From: a virus
Reading direction: 5' to 3' (one strand)
Virus record (IMG/VR): IMGVR_UViG_3300027708_000057
Location: 1 to 64,000 of that record
DNA length: 64,000 nt
Both the position numbers and the translations under genes were made by a program. Below, piece by piece: positions 1 to 7,746 of this stretch. Below the pieces are notes generated by a model, which saw only the letters and a program-made list of their open reading frames with translations, was not told the DNA's origin and searched no databases. Position 1 is the first letter of the stretch. Each line of letters opens with the position of its first letter.

Positions 1-726
1 ATAAGAAACGAACTAGTTAATGGGATATATAAAGGAGATATAAGAATTAAATCTAAATATATATTACCAAATCTATCTGATATTGTAGTTAGTGGATATT
101 TTAATTGTCCTGATAATAAACTTACGTCTTTAAAAGGATCTCCTAAAGAAGTTGGTGGAGATTTTTATTGTCCTTATACTAACCTTACATCTTTAGAAGG
201 AGCTCCGCAAAAAGTTGGTAGAGATTTTAATTGTTCTAGTAATAACCTTACATCTTTAGAAGGAGCTCCTAAAGAAGTTGGTGGAAATTTTAATTGTTCT
301 AATAATAACCTTACATCTTTAGAAGGAGCTCCGCAAAAAGTTGGTAGAGATTTTTATTGTGATAATAATAACCTTACATCTTTAGAAGGAGCTCCGCAAA
401 AAGTTGGTGGATATTTTAATTGTTCTGATAATAAACTTACGTCTTTAAAAGGAGCTCCTAAAGAAGTCCGCGGAGATTTTTATTGTGATAATAATAACCT
501 TACATCTTTAGAAGGAGCTCCTAAAGAAGTCCGCGGAGATTTTTATTGTTTTAATAATAAACTTACATCTTTAGAAGGGGGTCCAAAAGAAGTTGGTGGA
601 TATTTTAATTGTTCTAATAATAAACTTACGTCTTTAAAAGGAGCTCCGCAAAAAGTTGGTGGAAATTTTAATTGTTTAAGAAATCTAGCTAGTCTCGACT
701 ATAAAGCATGGTTGTCAAAACAATAA
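1..726 (+). CDS. C-terminal part of leucine-rich-like repeat protein (copy A, truncated by window edge)
   Basis: The frame is open from the first base and ends in TAA at 724-726, so the start lies outside the window. It encodes nine 21-residue repeats of the form LTSLEGAPKEVGG(D/Y)F(N/Y)C..NN and a short tail ending KAWLSKQ. The first ~95 bases are nearly identical to the matching part of the gene at 17151-19004, and the tails also match, so the two are recent duplicates or are kept alike by gene conversion. The repeat resembles bacterial leucine-rich repeats of the IpaH/YopM sort in spacing. If the missing N-terminus resembles copy B, the protein would carry a capsid-targeting leader; that is inference. 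Confidence 0.85.
   Translation: MRNELVNGIYKGDIRIKSKYILPNLSDIVVSGYFNCPDNKLTSLKGSPKEVGGDFYCPYTNLTSLEGAPQKVGRDFNCSSNNLTSLEGAPKEVGGNFNCSNNNLTSLEGAPQKVGRDFYCDNNNLTSLEGAPQKVGGYFNCSDNKLTSLKGAPKEVRGDFYCDNNNLTSLEGAPKEVRGDFYCFNNKLTSLEGGPKEVGGYFNCSNNKLTSLKGAPQKVGGNFNCLRNLASLDYKAWLSKQ
121..684 (+). repeat. Nine tandem 63-bp coding repeats (copy A)
   Basis: Units start with a CTTACRTCTTTA-like sequence and recur every 63 bases without spacers. Variation between units is mostly at codons for the D/Y and N/Y positions and GAPKE versus GAPQK. Units can be matched with units of copy B, suggesting shuffling by recombination. Confidence 0.9.
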
Positions 727-733
727 TCTTATT

Positions 734-805
734 ATGAATAATAAATGTGTGCCAGGAAATGAACCGTTTGGTTTCGTCAAAGGTATGAAACAAAAAGAAA
801 AATGA
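734..805 (+). CDS. 23-residue peptide, translationally coupled to gp16
   Basis: A short frame (begins MNNKCVPGNEPFGF) starts just after the repeat gene and its TGA stop overlaps the gp16 start codon (ATGA). The sequence around its start (AATCTTATTATGAATAATAA) is the same as that at the start of the gene at 19012, so the duplication that made the two repeat genes extended over a neighbouring start site. No recognised function. The coupling and low-complexity-free sequence argue that it is translated. Confidence 0.45.
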   Translation: MNNKCVPGNEPFGFVKGMKQKEK

Positions 806-1260
806 AAAAATCAAAGGAAGATATTCTGGCATCTCTTACTGCTAACACTCCTAAGGAAATGCTGCCTATTGAAGTAGTTCCTGAATATATTGGACCAAGC
901 CATGACGATATTATAAAGGATACTGAAGAAGACTATGCATTTGCAAGAGCACATATGAAGAAACTCATAGATGTTTCTGATGAAGCAATTGCTACATTAG
1001 GAGCATTATGTGCCGATTGTGAACAACCAAAATCCTACGAATTTCTCTCAACATTGATAAAAAACTCTGCAGATATTAATAACAATCTCATGATTCTCCA
1101 AAGAGATCGTAAGAAGCTGATTCAAGATAAACCCAAAGAAACTCAAGCCGGTATTAATGTAGGGGGATCAATTACTACAAATAACAATTCTATCTTTGTA
1201 GGATCTACTATTGAATTGCAGAAGTTTTTGAAAGATCAACAAAAAACTATAGATATATGA
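802..1260 (+). CDS. 16: Terminase small subunit (gp16)
   Basis: 152 residues, close to T4 gp16 (164). Shared features are the acidic N-terminus leading to a D-Y-x-F/V-x-R segment, a central helical pair (around residues 45-110) that forms the oligomeric ring in this family, and a C-terminal segment with an NN.S/T.F.GS.IEL pattern. It recognises phage DNA and regulates the large subunit's packaging ATPase and nuclease. It overlaps the gp17 start by ATGA, as expected for a packaging operon. The ATG at 802 lies in an A-rich leader without a Shine-Dalgarno. Confidence 0.88.
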   Translation: MKKSKEDILASLTANTPKEMLPIEVVPEYIGPSHDDIIKDTEEDYAFARAHMKKLIDVSDEAIATLGALCADCEQPKSYEFLSTLIKNSADINNNLMILQRDRKKLIQDKPKETQAGINVGGSITTNNNSIFVGSTIELQKFLKDQQKTIDI

Positions 1261-1670
1261 TTTTTGATAATCAAAAAACTAAGGAAAATGGATATTTGGG
1301 AAATCTCAATGTAAAGAAAAATGGAGTAAATATAGACTTTACATCAGAACAGATTACTGAATATGTTAAATGTATGCAGGATCCTGCATATTTTATCTGT
1401 AACTATGTTAAAATTATAAGTTTGGATGATGGATTAGTTAATTTTAAATTGCGAGGATATCAGGAAAATCTGATTAGCCATATTACTGATAACAAATTTA
1501 TTGCAGTACTAGCGCCGAGACAATCGTCCAAGTGCCAACATATAAATACAATCGTAACCATTCGTAATAAGATGACAGGTTTAATTGAAAAAATAACAGT
1601 TGGAGATTTATATGAAAGAACTAAAATAAATTTGTCACAAGATATTGACAGAGACCAAACCAAACACTAG
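1257..1670 (+). CDS. 17: Terminase large subunit gp17, N-terminal fragment fused to N-half of split intein 1
   Basis: Residues 1-92 match the N-terminal part of T4 gp17 up to the P-loop (ends APRQSSK). Directly after the P-loop lysine a Cys (residue 93) opens an intein N-half of 45 residues that runs to a TAG stop. The polypeptide therefore ends inside the intein, and the rest of gp17 is encoded from 2682. The P-loop glycine seen in T4 (SRQLGKTT) is Ser here (QSSK/STT). The downstream endonuclease gene starts inside this frame's end (1645), so the genes overlap by 26 bases. A functional gp17 would need trans-splicing with the product of 2682-4076. Confidence 0.88.
   Translation: MIFDNQKTKENGYLGNLNVKKNGVNIDFTSEQITEYVKCMQDPAYFICNYVKIISLDDGLVNFKLRGYQENLISHITDNKFIAVLAPRQSSKCQHINTIVTIRNKMTGLIEKITVGDLYERTKINLSQDIDRDQTKH
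1533..1667 (+). other. TerL intein 1, N-half (45 residues)
   Basis: Begins with the catalytic Cys directly after the P-loop lysine. It holds an intein block A-like start (C.......V...NKMTG...K.TVGDLYER) and stops before block B, which lies on the C-half. This is an unusually early split position compared with classical split inteins such as DnaE or gp41-1. Confidence 0.8.
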
Positions 1671-2685
1671 AAAATTACATCCATTATATACTGAATATAT
1701 TTCTCATATAATAGAAACTCATGATAAAGTTTTCGAAAACTTTAAAACTAAAAGTCCTGTAATAAAAATTAGCAGGCTTTTTAATGCGTTAACTAAAGAT
1801 CATGAAGAAGGGGAAGTTGAATGTCAAATATGTAAACTATATAAAAGAAACAGCATAATTCAACACGTTAATATTTCTCATGGATTGTCTGGAAAAGAAT
1901 ATAAGAAACTATATAATGCAGAATTAGTATCTGATGGAATCAAAGAATATTCATCAGAAAAAATCAAAGGTGATAAAAATCCCGGCTGGCAGCATGGTGG
2001 GAGATTGTCTCCATTTTCAGAAAAATTCGTGAAGTATCAAGGAAAACCTAAGGAAGAAATCTCAGAATCTCTTAGAGAATTATATGAAAAAGTCGGATCA
2101 TCGAATAAAGAAAATGGAAACAATAATAAGACTATAATATATTGGACTTCGAGGGGATATTCAGAAGGAGATGCTAAAAAAGAACTTTCAAAACGAGGAA
2201 TTACATTTTCATTGGAAACTTGTATTGAAAAACATGGAGAAGAGATTGGTAGAAAACTATGGTTGGAACGTCAAGAAAAATGGCAAAAAACAATGAAATC
2301 AAAACCAATAGAAGAAATTGAACGAATCAATCGGGATAAATCTACTGGGCGAATGTGTCAGTTATTTAATAGTAATCCAGAAGTGAAACTTATTCCCAGT
2401 TTGTTATATTATGTTCGATTTTTTAATGATGATAATAGTGTTGAGTTTTGGAAAGTTGGAATTACATCACATGATCAAGTATCTAAAAGATTTCCTTCTA
2501 TTAAACGATATGGTTTACAATATGAAATAATATCTACAAATATTAATATGAATTTTTATGATGCATTTAAAGCTGAACAAAATTTTCTCCATAAATATAA
2601 AGAACATAGAATTAATATTGATTATAATGGATTTACAACAACAGAATCATTTTCAATCAATGTCTTGAATAATCAAATATTATGA
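1645..2685 (+). CDS. Putative homing endonuclease gene nested between the halves of split intein 1
   Basis: 346 residues in a different frame from gp17. It starts inside the intein N-half gene and its TGA overlaps the ATG of the C-half gene (2682). The N-terminal third has a C2H2-like segment (C..C...K...IQ-H-VNISH) and a NPGWQHGGRLSPFSEKF stretch of the type seen in phage mobile endonuclease-like proteins. The C-terminal region (YYVRFF...FWKVGIT....RF...EQ..L) resembles a degenerate GIY-YIG nuclease core. A free-standing endonuclease between the halves of a split intein is the fractured-gene arrangement known from environmental phage genomes. The nuclease class is not certain. Confidence 0.65.
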   Translation: MTETKPNTRKLHPLYTEYISHIIETHDKVFENFKTKSPVIKISRLFNALTKDHEEGEVECQICKLYKRNSIIQHVNISHGLSGKEYKKLYNAELVSDGIKEYSSEKIKGDKNPGWQHGGRLSPFSEKFVKYQGKPKEEISESLRELYEKVGSSNKENGNNNKTIIYWTSRGYSEGDAKKELSKRGITFSLETCIEKHGEEIGRKLWLERQEKWQKTMKSKPIEEIERINRDKSTGRMCQLFNSNPEVKLIPSLLYYVRFFNDDNSVEFWKVGITSHDQVSKRFPSIKRYGLQYEIISTNINMNFYDAFKAEQNFLHKYKEHRINIDYNGFTTTESFSINVLNNQIL

Positions 2686-3050
2686 GTCCTTTATTATCTG
2701 AAACAGTTAAAAGAAAGTTCATTGATACTCTTCCTATAGATGATTATGAAATTCTGACAGATACTGGATGGGAAGACCTTACTCATATTAATGTAACTAT
2801 TCCATATGATGAATATGAGATTACATTAAAGGATAATAAATCTATGATATGCGCGGATACTCACATTTTCTTTAATGAAAATACTGAAGAAATCTTCGCA
2901 AAGGATTGTGATAATATCAAAATTCAAACAGTGGACGGGCCAATTCAAGTTGAGTCTGTTATCAAAAATGGTAAACAATCCAATATGTTTGATCTATCTG
3001 TAAATTCCGACAATAACAGATATTATACAAATGATATTTTGAGCCATAAT
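2682..3050 (+). other. TerL intein 1, C-half (123 residues)
   Basis: Starts at the ATG and ends with block G ILSHN followed by Ser as the +1 extein residue. It holds block B (ADTH) and F/G-like segments (YYTNDILSHN). No endonuclease domain is left inside. The endonuclease gene directly upstream is the likely former insert. Confidence 0.8.
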
Positions 3051-4076
3051 AGCACTACTGCTATTGCCTGGTTGTTTTGGTATATCATGTTTAATGCTGA
3101 TAAACAGGTTGGAATTCTTGCAAATAAAGGGGCTATATCTCGTGAAATGCTTGCTAGATTTACCTTAATGTTAGAAAATCTTCCATTCTGGTTACAACCC
3201 GGATGTAAGGTGCTTAATAAGGGTTCTATCAAATTTTCACATAATTCCGAAATTATTGCGGCTGCCACATCATCATCTAGTATTCGTGGAAGAAGTCTTA
3301 ACTGTGTTACAGGTGATACTAAAATATGTATATCAGCCAGAGATGGTATTTATTATATGACTACCATAGAGAATTTATATACAAATTTTTCTTATGGTAT
3401 GAAAGTAAAAACAAAGGAGGGGTTTAAGCCCTTTGATGGTGTATTAGATCAAGGGGTTTCAGAAAAAATATTATCTATATTTCTTAATAATGGGGAAACA
3501 TTAAATTGTACATATGATCATAAACTTTTATTAAATGATGGAATTTCTTTTATACCAGCAAGATTCTTAGAAAATAATGACATCTTATATCCTGATATAC
3601 AAATAATCAATATATCTGAGCATAAACCAGAAAAAGTATATGATCTTATAAATGTAAAAGATACACATTCTTATTTTACAAATGGTATTATTAGTCACAA
3701 TTGTCTAATGCTCGATGAGTTTGCATTCGTAAATAATGCCGACGAATTTTACACAGGTGTTTATCCGGTTATTACATCTGGCACAGATGTAAAAGTAATT
3801 ATTACATCTACACCGAACGGAGTTGGTAATATGTTTTATAAAATTTGGGAAGGAGCCATTCAAGGAACCAATGATTTTAAACCATTTCGTATTAGGTGGC
3901 AAGAAATACCCGGTAGAGATGAGGTGTGGAAAAGACAAACTATTGCAAATACTTCTATTGTAAAATTTTCTCAGGAATTTGAATGCATTTCATTTTCTTC
4001 AGATATTACTATAAAAGATACTACTACTGGTATTATTTCTAATAAGAAAATAGGAGAACTTCATTCCATTTTGTGA
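2682..4076 (+). CDS. 17: gp17 middle fragment with intein 1 C-half, complete intein 2, and intein 3 N-half
   Basis: 464 residues. Residues 1-123 are the C-half of intein 1 (block B-like CADTHIFF, end ILSHN). Then 84 residues of gp17 ATPase domain (STTAIAWLFW ... SSIRGRSLN). Then a 133-residue mini-intein (starts CVTGDTKI, ends ISHN) inserted just before the Walker B strand CLMLDEFAF. Then 94 residues of extein including the coupling motif TSTPNG. It ends in 30 residues of a third intein starting CISFSSDI. The frame stops in TGA overlapping the GTG start at 4073. The matching T4 gp17 segments lie in the same order, so only the inteins and breaks are foreign. Confidence 0.88.
   Translation: MSPLLSETVKRKFIDTLPIDDYEILTDTGWEDLTHINVTIPYDEYEITLKDNKSMICADTHIFFNENTEEIFAKDCDNIKIQTVDGPIQVESVIKNGKQSNMFDLSVNSDNNRYYTNDILSHNSTTAIAWLFWYIMFNADKQVGILANKGAISREMLARFTLMLENLPFWLQPGCKVLNKGSIKFSHNSEIIAAATSSSSIRGRSLNCVTGDTKICISARDGIYYMTTIENLYTNFSYGMKVKTKEGFKPFDGVLDQGVSEKILSIFLNNGETLNCTYDHKLLLNDGISFIPARFLENNDILYPDIQIINISEHKPEKVYDLINVKDTHSYFTNGIISHNCLMLDEFAFVNNADEFYTGVYPVITSGTDVKVIITSTPNGVGNMFYKIWEGAIQGTNDFKPFRIRWQEIPGRDEVWKRQTIANTSIVKFSQEFECISFSSDITIKDTTTGIISNKKIGELHSIL
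3303..3701 (+). other. TerL intein 2 (contiguous mini-intein, 133 residues)
   Basis: Cys1 after RGRSLN, block A CVTGDTKICI, block B CTYDHKLLL, block F/G VKDTHSYFTNGIISHN, Cys as +1. No endonuclease domain. It interrupts gp17 immediately before the Walker B aspartate/glutamate strand. Confidence 0.88.
3984..4073 (+). other. TerL intein 3, N-half (30 residues)
   Basis: Starts with Cys after KFSQEFE and ends at a TGA after IGELHSIL. Both the insertion point (EFE/C ... N/CEF.GS) and the early split match the atypically split AceL-TerL intein known from an Antarctic lake metagenome, whose N-half is about 25 residues. Confidence 0.75.
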
Positions 4077-4399
4077 AACCTAACTTTAAATACGAAATTC
4101 TTACTACGAAAGGTTTCAAGAAGTTTGATGGGATTTCTAAACAATCTTCATCAAAAACATATACTATTATTGGAGAAACTTTAGAATCTATTGTTGCAAC
4201 TGAAAATCATAAATTTCAATGCTCCGATGATTCATGGGTGTCAGTTCTGGATTTGCTTACTACACATAGAAACTCTATTCTCAAAAATATCGGAGAAATT
4301 GTTGATATATCTCCAAATAATATTACAGAAGATGTATATGATTTGATTAATGTCGCTGATACTAAATCCTTCATTGCATCTGGTTTTATATCTCATAAT
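4073..4399 (+). other. TerL intein 3, C-half (109 residues)
   Basis: Starts at a GTG that overlaps the stop of the preceding frame. It holds block B (TENHKF) and ends FIASGFISHN before Cys+1. The size is close to the C-half of AceL-TerL (about 104 residues). Confidence 0.75.
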
Positions 4400-5203
4400 T
4401 GTGAATTCATCGGATCTGCTCAAACTTTAATTTCTTCTAATATTCTTCTAGGTCTTACTTCCCGAGAACCTATTAAGACTCAATATGAAATTAAATATTA
4501 TATTGAACCGTTGGAAGGGCATGTTTATATAATGACAGTTGATGTTAGTAAAGGCCGAGGGCAAGATTATTCAACATTCTCCATTTTTGATATTACAGAA
4601 CAACCCTTTAAACAAGTTTGCACATTTCGAGATAATATGATTTCTCCGTTAATGTTTCCCGAATATATTATCCGAGGAGCTAAATTATATAATAATGCTA
4701 TTGTTATTATTGAAAATAATGATGTAGGACAAGTTGTTTGTAATTCTGTATATTATGATTATGAATATGATAATCTATTTGTACAATCTTCTCTTAAGGC
4801 TTCAGGTGTTGGAGTTACTATGACTAAGAGGGTCAAACGCGTAGGTTGTTCTAACTTGAAAGATTTGCTTGAACAAGGAAAGTTAGAAGTATATGATGCA
4901 AATACAATAATTGAATTGACTTCATTTGAACCTAAGGGTGAAAGTTATGCAGCATCAGGGTCTAATCATGATGATATGGTCATGAATTTAGTATTATTTG
5001 CATGGTTTGTTTCAACAGAAGCTTTTGGAAATATATCATCCATTGATTTAAAATCATTATTGTATGCCGATAAGATTAAGGAAATGGAAGAGAATGATTT
5101 GCCATTCGCCATAATGACTTCTGAATATAACGAATATTCCAGCCCATCGATGGAGTATTATGAGAAAGCTAAGGCCGAACTTGAAGAGTGGGGTCACTTA
5201 TAA
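4073..5203 (+). CDS. 17: gp17 C-terminal fragment: intein 3 C-half plus nuclease domain
   Basis: 376 residues: 109 of intein then 267 of gp17. The extein carries the RNase H-like packaging nuclease. Its acidic triad is visible as VDVSKGRGQDYS, IENNDVG and SNHDDMVMNL, matching T4 D401, D458 and D542. The start is taken as GTG at 4073 because it overlaps the previous stop. A frameshift in a contiguous intein is the alternative, since removing two bases near 4070 would join the frames. Together the extein pieces give about 537 residues, compared with 610 in T4. Confidence 0.85.
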   Translation: MKPNFKYEILTTKGFKKFDGISKQSSSKTYTIIGETLESIVATENHKFQCSDDSWVSVLDLLTTHRNSILKNIGEIVDISPNNITEDVYDLINVADTKSFIASGFISHNCEFIGSAQTLISSNILLGLTSREPIKTQYEIKYYIEPLEGHVYIMTVDVSKGRGQDYSTFSIFDITEQPFKQVCTFRDNMISPLMFPEYIIRGAKLYNNAIVIIENNDVGQVVCNSVYYDYEYDNLFVQSSLKASGVGVTMTKRVKRVGCSNLKDLLEQGKLEVYDANTIIELTSFEPKGESYAASGSNHDDMVMNLVLFAWFVSTEAFGNISSIDLKSLLYADKIKEMEENDLPFAIMTSEYNEYSSPSMEYYEKAKAELEEWGHL

Positions 5204-5217
5204 AAATGCTCAAAAAA

Positions 5218-5225
5218 TATAAATA
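5218..5225 (+). promoter_or_regulatory. Late promoter TATAAATA upstream of gp18
   Basis: Exact match to the T4 late -10 consensus, about 60 bases before the sheath gene. Confidence 0.75.
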
Positions 5226-5287
5226 GAATTGAGTGAATTCTTCCTTATCATGAGTTTCTTATTATTAACACCCTCGAAAACAAATAT

Positions 5288-7102
5288 ATGTCTACCCTAT
5301 TATCAGCAGGAATTTCGGTCACTGAATCTGACTTAATTTCCTATATACCTCCTGTATCATCTTCAATTGCGGCCTATGTAGGTCATTTCAATTGGGGGCC
5401 TGCAGATGAATTAGTAAATGTAAATTCCGAAAAAGCTTTAGCTACTATCTTTGGCGCGCCAAATATTAATGCTCATGCTGAATCGAATTTTATTACTTCT
5501 TATTTGACTGCTGCGGCCTTTTTTCAATATGGCAACTCCATGAGAGTTGTACGTTCCGTTTCGGATAGTGCAACAAATGCAGTTGGATATATGGAAACTT
5601 ATGGTAACTCTTCAGCCACAGGACTTCTTATTAGAAATAAGGAAGCGTTTGATATTCATAACTTTGCTACCTTATCTCCAAATCATACCCATGATCTCAT
5701 CTTTGCTCGTTATCCAGGAAACCTTGGCAATGGGCTTGAAGTTCAATTTTATCATTTTGATAACTGCCCTCCTTCAGATATTTCAGTTTCAAATTCGTTA
5801 GCTAAAGATTGTAAAAGTTATTTTGGTAAATTGCCAACTACTACATATTGGGCTTCTAATTCACAAGTTCCATTTCTAGAGAATGATGAAATTTATATCA
5901 CAGTAACTGATAGTCTTGGTTACATTTCGGGATCTCCTGGAACTATACTTGAATCATATCAAGGTTTATCATTGTCATCTGGAGCGAAAACCAGCACTGG
6001 TTCTAACAACTACTATGTTGATGCTATTAATGAGGGATCTTCTTACATTTACATCAATGAAACTGCCCATAATTATGGGGTGCTTGCAACATTACATTCT
6101 GGTTCCAATATGTATAATCTTACTCATGAAAATGCCAATTTTATATTTACTGGAGGTTTAAATGGCACCAGTTCAGACTTAGTGTTTTCTTCGGACAATG
6201 TTTATAAGTCATTAACTCTTCTATTATTCTTGGATACTGAAAACACTATCATTGATTTATTGTGTGCGGAATCCTTTGAATCTGACACTATAGGATCAAA
6301 TCCTGCAGCTAATGCCAAGGTGAAGAATCAATTACTTAGTATTGCAGAAACTCGAAGAGATTTAATGGTATTCATCTCGGCACCTCTTGATCTATATAGA
6401 CAACAAACCACTCAAAAACTTCAATGGGTTCTTAGTGGAAGAGACAATCTTTCAGATCCTAGTTCGAGCTTTTCATTCTATGATAATACTCCGGTATATG
6501 TTTATAACAAATATACTGACAAATATTATTGGACTCCTGCTTGTACTCATATGGCTGGTTTGTGTGCATTCACAGATTCTATTACAGATCCATGGTTTTC
6601 TCCTGCTGGGCTTAATCGCGGTTCTCTTCGTGGAGTTACTAAGTTGGCATATAATGCTGCACAACAAGATCGGGATGATCTTTATAATGACAATATCAAT
6701 GCTATTATAAGCATTCCTGGAAGCGGTATTGTTCTTTATGGTGATAAAACGGGATTATCTCGACCATCATCATTTGATCGAATTAATGTTCGCCGACTAT
6801 TCATTAATATTGAAAAGGCTTGTCGTAAAGCTAGTCGCTATCAATTGTTTGAATTGAATGATGAGTTTACTCAACGAGCATTCCGCAATACTATTAATCC
6901 ATATCTCAGAGATATTCAATCGAGACGCGGCATTATTGATTTTGCGGTTGTTTGTGATTCTACGAATAATACTCCGGCCGTGGTATCTTCTAATAGATTT
7001 GTTGCTGACATTTATATCAAGCCAGCCTTCTCTATTAATTACATTCAACTTAACTTTATTGCTACGCGTGATACTATCACATTTACTCAAATTTCAGGTT
7101 AA
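5288..7102 (+). CDS. 18: Tail sheath protein (gp18)
   Basis: 604 residues (T4 gp18 is 659). The N-terminus (LLSAGISVTE ... AAYVGHFNWGPADE...FG.P) and the C-terminal domain with a FINIEKACRKASRYQLFE segment and closing ADIYIKPAFSINYIQL strand are typical of contractile sheath proteins, which polymerise around the tube and drive contraction. It lies directly before the tube gene, as in T4, and has its own late promoter. Confidence 0.93.
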   Translation: MSTLLSAGISVTESDLISYIPPVSSSIAAYVGHFNWGPADELVNVNSEKALATIFGAPNINAHAESNFITSYLTAAAFFQYGNSMRVVRSVSDSATNAVGYMETYGNSSATGLLIRNKEAFDIHNFATLSPNHTHDLIFARYPGNLGNGLEVQFYHFDNCPPSDISVSNSLAKDCKSYFGKLPTTTYWASNSQVPFLENDEIYITVTDSLGYISGSPGTILESYQGLSLSSGAKTSTGSNNYYVDAINEGSSYIYINETAHNYGVLATLHSGSNMYNLTHENANFIFTGGLNGTSSDLVFSSDNVYKSLTLLLFLDTENTIIDLLCAESFESDTIGSNPAANAKVKNQLLSIAETRRDLMVFISAPLDLYRQQTTQKLQWVLSGRDNLSDPSSSFSFYDNTPVYVYNKYTDKYYWTPACTHMAGLCAFTDSITDPWFSPAGLNRGSLRGVTKLAYNAAQQDRDDLYNDNINAIISIPGSGIVLYGDKTGLSRPSSFDRINVRRLFINIEKACRKASRYQLFELNDEFTQRAFRNTINPYLRDIQSRRGIIDFAVVCDSTNNTPAVVSSNRFVADIYIKPAFSINYIQLNFIATRDTITFTQISG

Positions 7103-7124
7103 TTTTATAAACATTAAAAACTAA

Positions 7125-7132
7125 TATAAATA
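7125..7132 (+). promoter_or_regulatory. Late promoter TATAAATA upstream of gp19
   Basis: Exact TATAAATA ending 8 bases before the ATG at 7141. Transcription from it would give an almost leaderless message. Confidence 0.7.
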
Positions 7133-7140
7133 ATAATAAT

Positions 7141-7683
7141 ATGAGTCAAGGAATATCACAATTTAAAGGGCAATTTAATGGTGGAGGTGCTCGACCTAAT
7201 CTATTCAAAGTAGCTATGCAATTTCCCGGAAGTGTTGGAGTAAATGCATCTCAACTTTCGGAATATATGATTAAGGCTGCTTCATTACCATCGAGTGTAG
7301 TTGGAGAAATATCTGTTGGATATCGCGGGCGTAAATTGAAAATTGCCGGAGATCGTGTGTTTGCCAATTGGACCGTCACTGTATATAATGACACTGATAT
7401 GTTATTACGAAATGCGTTCGAATCTTGGATGAGTCTTATCGGGCAAAATGCGGCAAATATATCAAATTCAAATCCTCCCTTGGATGGATATATGACTGAT
7501 CTTGCTGTATATCAATTGGATCGCCAAGAAAATGTTACTAAATCCTATAAGTTTATTGATGCATGGCCAGTAAATATTCAGGACATTCCTCTAGACTTTG
7601 ATACCAATGATGCTATTGAAGAATTTACAGTTGAGTTTGCATATCAGTATTGGGTTTCTCCAGCTGATGGGCAAACTATGTAA
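7141..7683 (+). CDS. 19: Tail tube protein (gp19)
   Basis: 180 residues (T4 gp19 is 163). Matches are ARPNLFKV near residue 20, the VG(Y/F)..RK.(K/N).AGDR.F..WTVTV.ND block at about 60-90 and the C-terminal (E)EFTVEFAYQYW strand. It forms the inner tube of the contractile tail. It lies between sheath and portal genes and is followed by a hairpin terminator. Confidence 0.92.
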   Translation: MSQGISQFKGQFNGGGARPNLFKVAMQFPGSVGVNASQLSEYMIKAASLPSSVVGEISVGYRGRKLKIAGDRVFANWTVTVYNDTDMLLRNAFESWMSLIGQNAANISNSNPPLDGYMTDLAVYQLDRQENVTKSYKFIDAWPVNIQDIPLDFDTNDAIEEFTVEFAYQYWVSPADGQTM

Positions 7684-7697
7684 TATCGACTATTATT

Positions 7698-7733
7698 GTC
7701 CGACTATCTCTAAATTATGAGGGATAGTCGGAC
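7698..7733 (+). terminator. Hairpin terminator after gp19
   Basis: A 14-bp stem (GTCCGACTATCTCT paired with AGGGATAGTCGGAC, one mismatch or wobble) with an 8-base A/T loop, followed by TTATATATAA. It ends the sheath-tube unit. Confidence 0.75.
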
Positions 7734-7746
7734 TTATATATAATTT

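Noticed and set aside
121-684. Regularly spaced repeats that could look like a CRISPR array
   Set aside because: The 63-base units are contiguous with no unique spacers and keep an open frame; they encode protein repeats.
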